Of a stretch of 20,646 bases of DNA, positions 18,921 through 20,646 are shown piece by piece. The notes under the pieces are model-generated. The model did no database searches and had not been told where the DNA came from. It worked only from the letters and a program-made list of their open reading frames with translations. A program made the position numbers and the translations under genes. Numbering within the stretch: the first letter of the stretch is position 1; each line of letters starts with the position of its first letter. Source of the stretch: Pseudomonadota bacterium (GTDB taxonomy: Bacteria > Pseudomonadota > Gammaproteobacteria > Halothiobacillales > Halothiobacillaceae); contig JAJYPA010000094.1 of the NCBI GenBank assembly GCA_021795795.1, forward strand, positions 1 to 20,646, written 5' to 3'.

Positions 18921-20478
18921 CGAGAATAAGTTACGAACCCCCAATGCCTGGATCGCCATCGACCACGGCCTCGGCACCTATCGCAGGCTAGCGGTCTACA
19001 CGTTGGTGTCGAAAGGTGACCGATCCCAGTACCAGGTCGTCGCCGAGGACGACTGGGTGCTGGTGCTCGACGCCGCCGGGACGGTGGTGCGTGCTGGGCG
19101 TGTGCTGCGCATCCGATCCGACCTCGAGACGACCACGATCTTCTTCGACCGTGTGTGCGCTGCCGGTGCGCCGGTACCGGCGGCGAGCCTGTCGCTGACG
19201 CCCCCTTCCTCTGGCGGCGTCGGGCGTATCTCGTGGGAGACCTTCGTCTCGGCTTTGTCCAAGGCGTTCGGCCACACCGTCGCGACCGTGCCGGTGATCG
19301 AAGACCGAGCCGACGTTTGCGAACTGCTGCAACTGGCCGTGGTGGACGACCTGCTCGGACCTGCCGGCGGTCCGCACGAACGCATCGTGGACATGAGCGT
19401 GCGCGACCGCTATCTGGTCGGGAAGTTGGCTCCGCGCGAAGCGGCTCGGGGTGGCATCGAGGGTGTGGAGGGACCGCTGGCGGAGGAGGAAGTCGAGGAA
19501 CCCAGCGACCCGATCGTGCCTGGCCAGCACGAGCCGGGTGCCGAGTTCGGGACGGCGACCGGGCGGGTGGAACCCGAATCGGATGCCTCTGACGAAATCG
19601 ACGCCGCGAGCAATCAATCGCTGGTGCCCAGCAGCTTCGGCATGACCTTCTGCGTCGACGGCGACGTCGAGCGCAGCGAAATCGAGGCACGTTGGGGACG
19701 GTACGAGCGCGTGCCCAACGACGAGCACGAGTTGACGCGCCCGAATGGGCAGAAGGTCAAGGTCTGGCAGCGCATCCCCTGTGGCGGGAGGCTGGTGCTA
19801 CCCCTCACAGAAGGCGCGATCTCTCATCAGGCGCCCGACCCGAATCATCCAGCCGTCCGGATCCAGGGTTCCGTCCGCGCCAGGAACGCCAAGGGTGATC
19901 GCTTGGTGACCCTGTTCCTGGTCAACGCGCAGGAGGAACCGGACACCAACCGTGATACGGCTTGGCTGTTCCAGCCCGAGTTGATCGTGCGAGCGGAGCC
20001 GCAGGCCACCCAGCGCGCCATCTTCCGCCGCCGTCCGGTGCTGGACGCGGACGGGATGGATCCCGAGCGCGAATCGCTGGAGATGATCTACCGTGTGGCC
20101 TACGACGTCTCGACCATCGTGAAGGCATTGAACGATGCGAGCACGCGGGGGGTGGACATCTCGATGCTCCTTGAGTCGTCACAGGATCACGGGGGCAGCA
20201 TCACCTTCGACGTGATCGGTAAGATGATGACACTGATCCCCTCCGTGAAGCTCTACGCCTGGCATGAGCGAGCAACCCCGTTCCATGATGGGCGGGTCCA
20301 CGCCAAGGTCGCTGTCGCGGACGGCGACGTGTGTTTCATCACCAGCGCCAACCTGACCGGCCATGCCATGGACCGGAACATGGAGGCCGGTGTGCTCCTC
20401 ACGGGCGGGCATATTCCCAAGTTGCTGCACGACCACTTGCAGGCTTTGGTAGACACGAAGACGATTTCACCCGTTTGA
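18913..20478 (+). CDS. DrmA N-terminus joined to DrmC C-terminus (DISARM remnant)
   Basis: The 521-residue protein appears to be a fusion. Residues 130-394 look like the N-terminal region of the DISARM helicase DrmA: VVDDLLGPAGGPHE, MSVRDRYLVGKLAP at 161-174, SLVPSSFGMTFCVDG, ARWGRYERV, VRIQGSVR, LVTLFLVNAQEEP and AWLFQPELIV, then FRRRP and the ERESLEMIYR that in DrmA precedes the helicase core. No Walker motifs follow. From residue 395 the sequence resembles the C-terminal half of the DISARM phospholipase DrmC: AYDVSTIVKALNDAS, then the HKD motif VHAKVAVAD (H463, K465, D470) with FITSANLTGHAMDRNMEAG. Residues 1-130 are an extra N-terminal domain, possibly EVE/PUA-like. The start at 18913 overlaps the DUF4209 stop by 8 bases. 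The family calls are from memory of conserved wording. Confidence 0.7.
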   Translation: MPDENKLRTPNAWIAIDHGLGTYRRLAVYTLVSKGDRSQYQVVAEDDWVLVLDAAGTVVRAGRVLRIRSDLETTTIFFDRVCAAGAPVPAASLSLTPPSSGGVGRISWETFVSALSKAFGHTVATVPVIEDRADVCELLQLAVVDDLLGPAGGPHERIVDMSVRDRYLVGKLAPREAARGGIEGVEGPLAEEEVEEPSDPIVPGQHEPGAEFGTATGRVEPESDASDEIDAASNQSLVPSSFGMTFCVDGDVERSEIEARWGRYERVPNDEHELTRPNGQKVKVWQRIPCGGRLVLPLTEGAISHQAPDPNHPAVRIQGSVRARNAKGDRLVTLFLVNAQEEPDTNRDTAWLFQPELIVRAEPQATQRAIFRRRPVLDADGMDPERESLEMIYRVAYDVSTIVKALNDASTRGVDISMLLESSQDHGGSITFDVIGKMMTLIPSVKLYAWHERATPFHDGRVHAKVAVADGDVCFITSANLTGHAMDRNMEAGVLLTGGHIPKLLHDHLQALVDTKTISPV

Positions 20479-20571
20479 ATTTGACTTGCTTCAGAATAGG
20501 GAGTGGCAGATAGGATGCTGAACGGAACGCAAGATAAAGAAGGGGGTAACGTGCAGGCATCCTGCGCAATA

Positions 20572-20646
20572 TCAACGCGTTGGCAACGCTCCTCGCTGGA
20601 TCAAAGCACTGACCAAGTTCGGCTTCATCACCTCCGCCACCACCGG
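20572..20646 (-). CDS. Possible 3' end of a convergent gene (partial)
   Basis: On the minus strand a frame enters from the window edge and ends in TGA at 20574-20572, giving PVVAEVMKPNLVSALIQRGA and then LPTR. Codon third positions are mostly G or C, as in real genes here, so this may be the end of a gene convergent to the defence operon. A rival reading exists on the plus strand (RWIKALTKFGFITSATT, also G+C-rich at third positions but without a start), as does a frame open from ATG 20515. The 168 bases after 20478 hold nothing else I can identify. Confidence 0.3.
   Translation of the reverse strand, partial: PVVAEVMKPNLVSALIQRGALPTR

Noticed and set aside
18821..19690. 289-residue arginine-rich open frame on the minus strand
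   Set aside because: Its composition is extreme (runs of arginine), and it is antisense to the DrmA-like region and the end of the DUF4209 gene, both supported by conserved wording on the plus strand.

Overview
The window reads as an accessory or mobile region of a Gram-negative proteobacterium. G+C looks to be in the high 50s to low 60s by eye, genes are tightly packed on the + strand, and Shine-Dalgarno sites are conventional. The mobile-element gene set is vaguely reminiscent of Acidithiobacillus-type integrative elements, but nothing here fixes the genus. No tRNA, rRNA, CRISPR array or complete insertion sequence was seen.

Region 1 (1-2965) is mobile-element housekeeping. It holds the 3' end of an unknown gene, a D12-class DNA adenine methyltransferase, a single-stranded DNA-binding protein with an abnormal C-terminus, a tyrosine recombinase lacking its N-terminal part, and two small overlapping genes of unknown function.

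Region 2 (3102-9591) is a five-gene, translationally coupled restriction-like operon. Its genes are an N6-methylase-like protein with only the SAM-binding motif, an XRE/ImmA-IrrE zinc peptidase, a DUF4411 PIN-like protein, an Eco57I-type methylase with NPPY, and a GIY-YIG (T5orf172-like) domain fused to a superfamily 2 helicase. Successive genes overlap by 4, 4, 4 and 8 bases.

Region 3 (9912-16770) is a second putative anti-phage operon. It runs DUF6361 protein, two-HKD-half phospholipase-D-like protein, large SNF2-like helicase with a long insertion in its second RecA lobe, a 56-residue protein, and ribonuclease HI. All genes overlap their neighbours. I do not know a named system with this composition, so it is the best candidate for an undescribed system here.

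Region 4 (17043-20478) has a DUF4209 protein with a HEPN-like RNELAH motif. It is coupled to a gene that looks like the N-terminal half of the DISARM helicase DrmA joined in frame to the C-terminal half of the DISARM phospholipase DrmC. This suggests a natural deletion that collapsed drmA-drmB-drmC into one reading frame.

Taken together the window is a defence island next to integrase and replication-accessory genes. One intact-looking restriction-like operon, one candidate novel helicase/PLD operon and one collapsed DISARM locus sit back to back. The functional statements rest on motif recognition by eye; no database search was possible.
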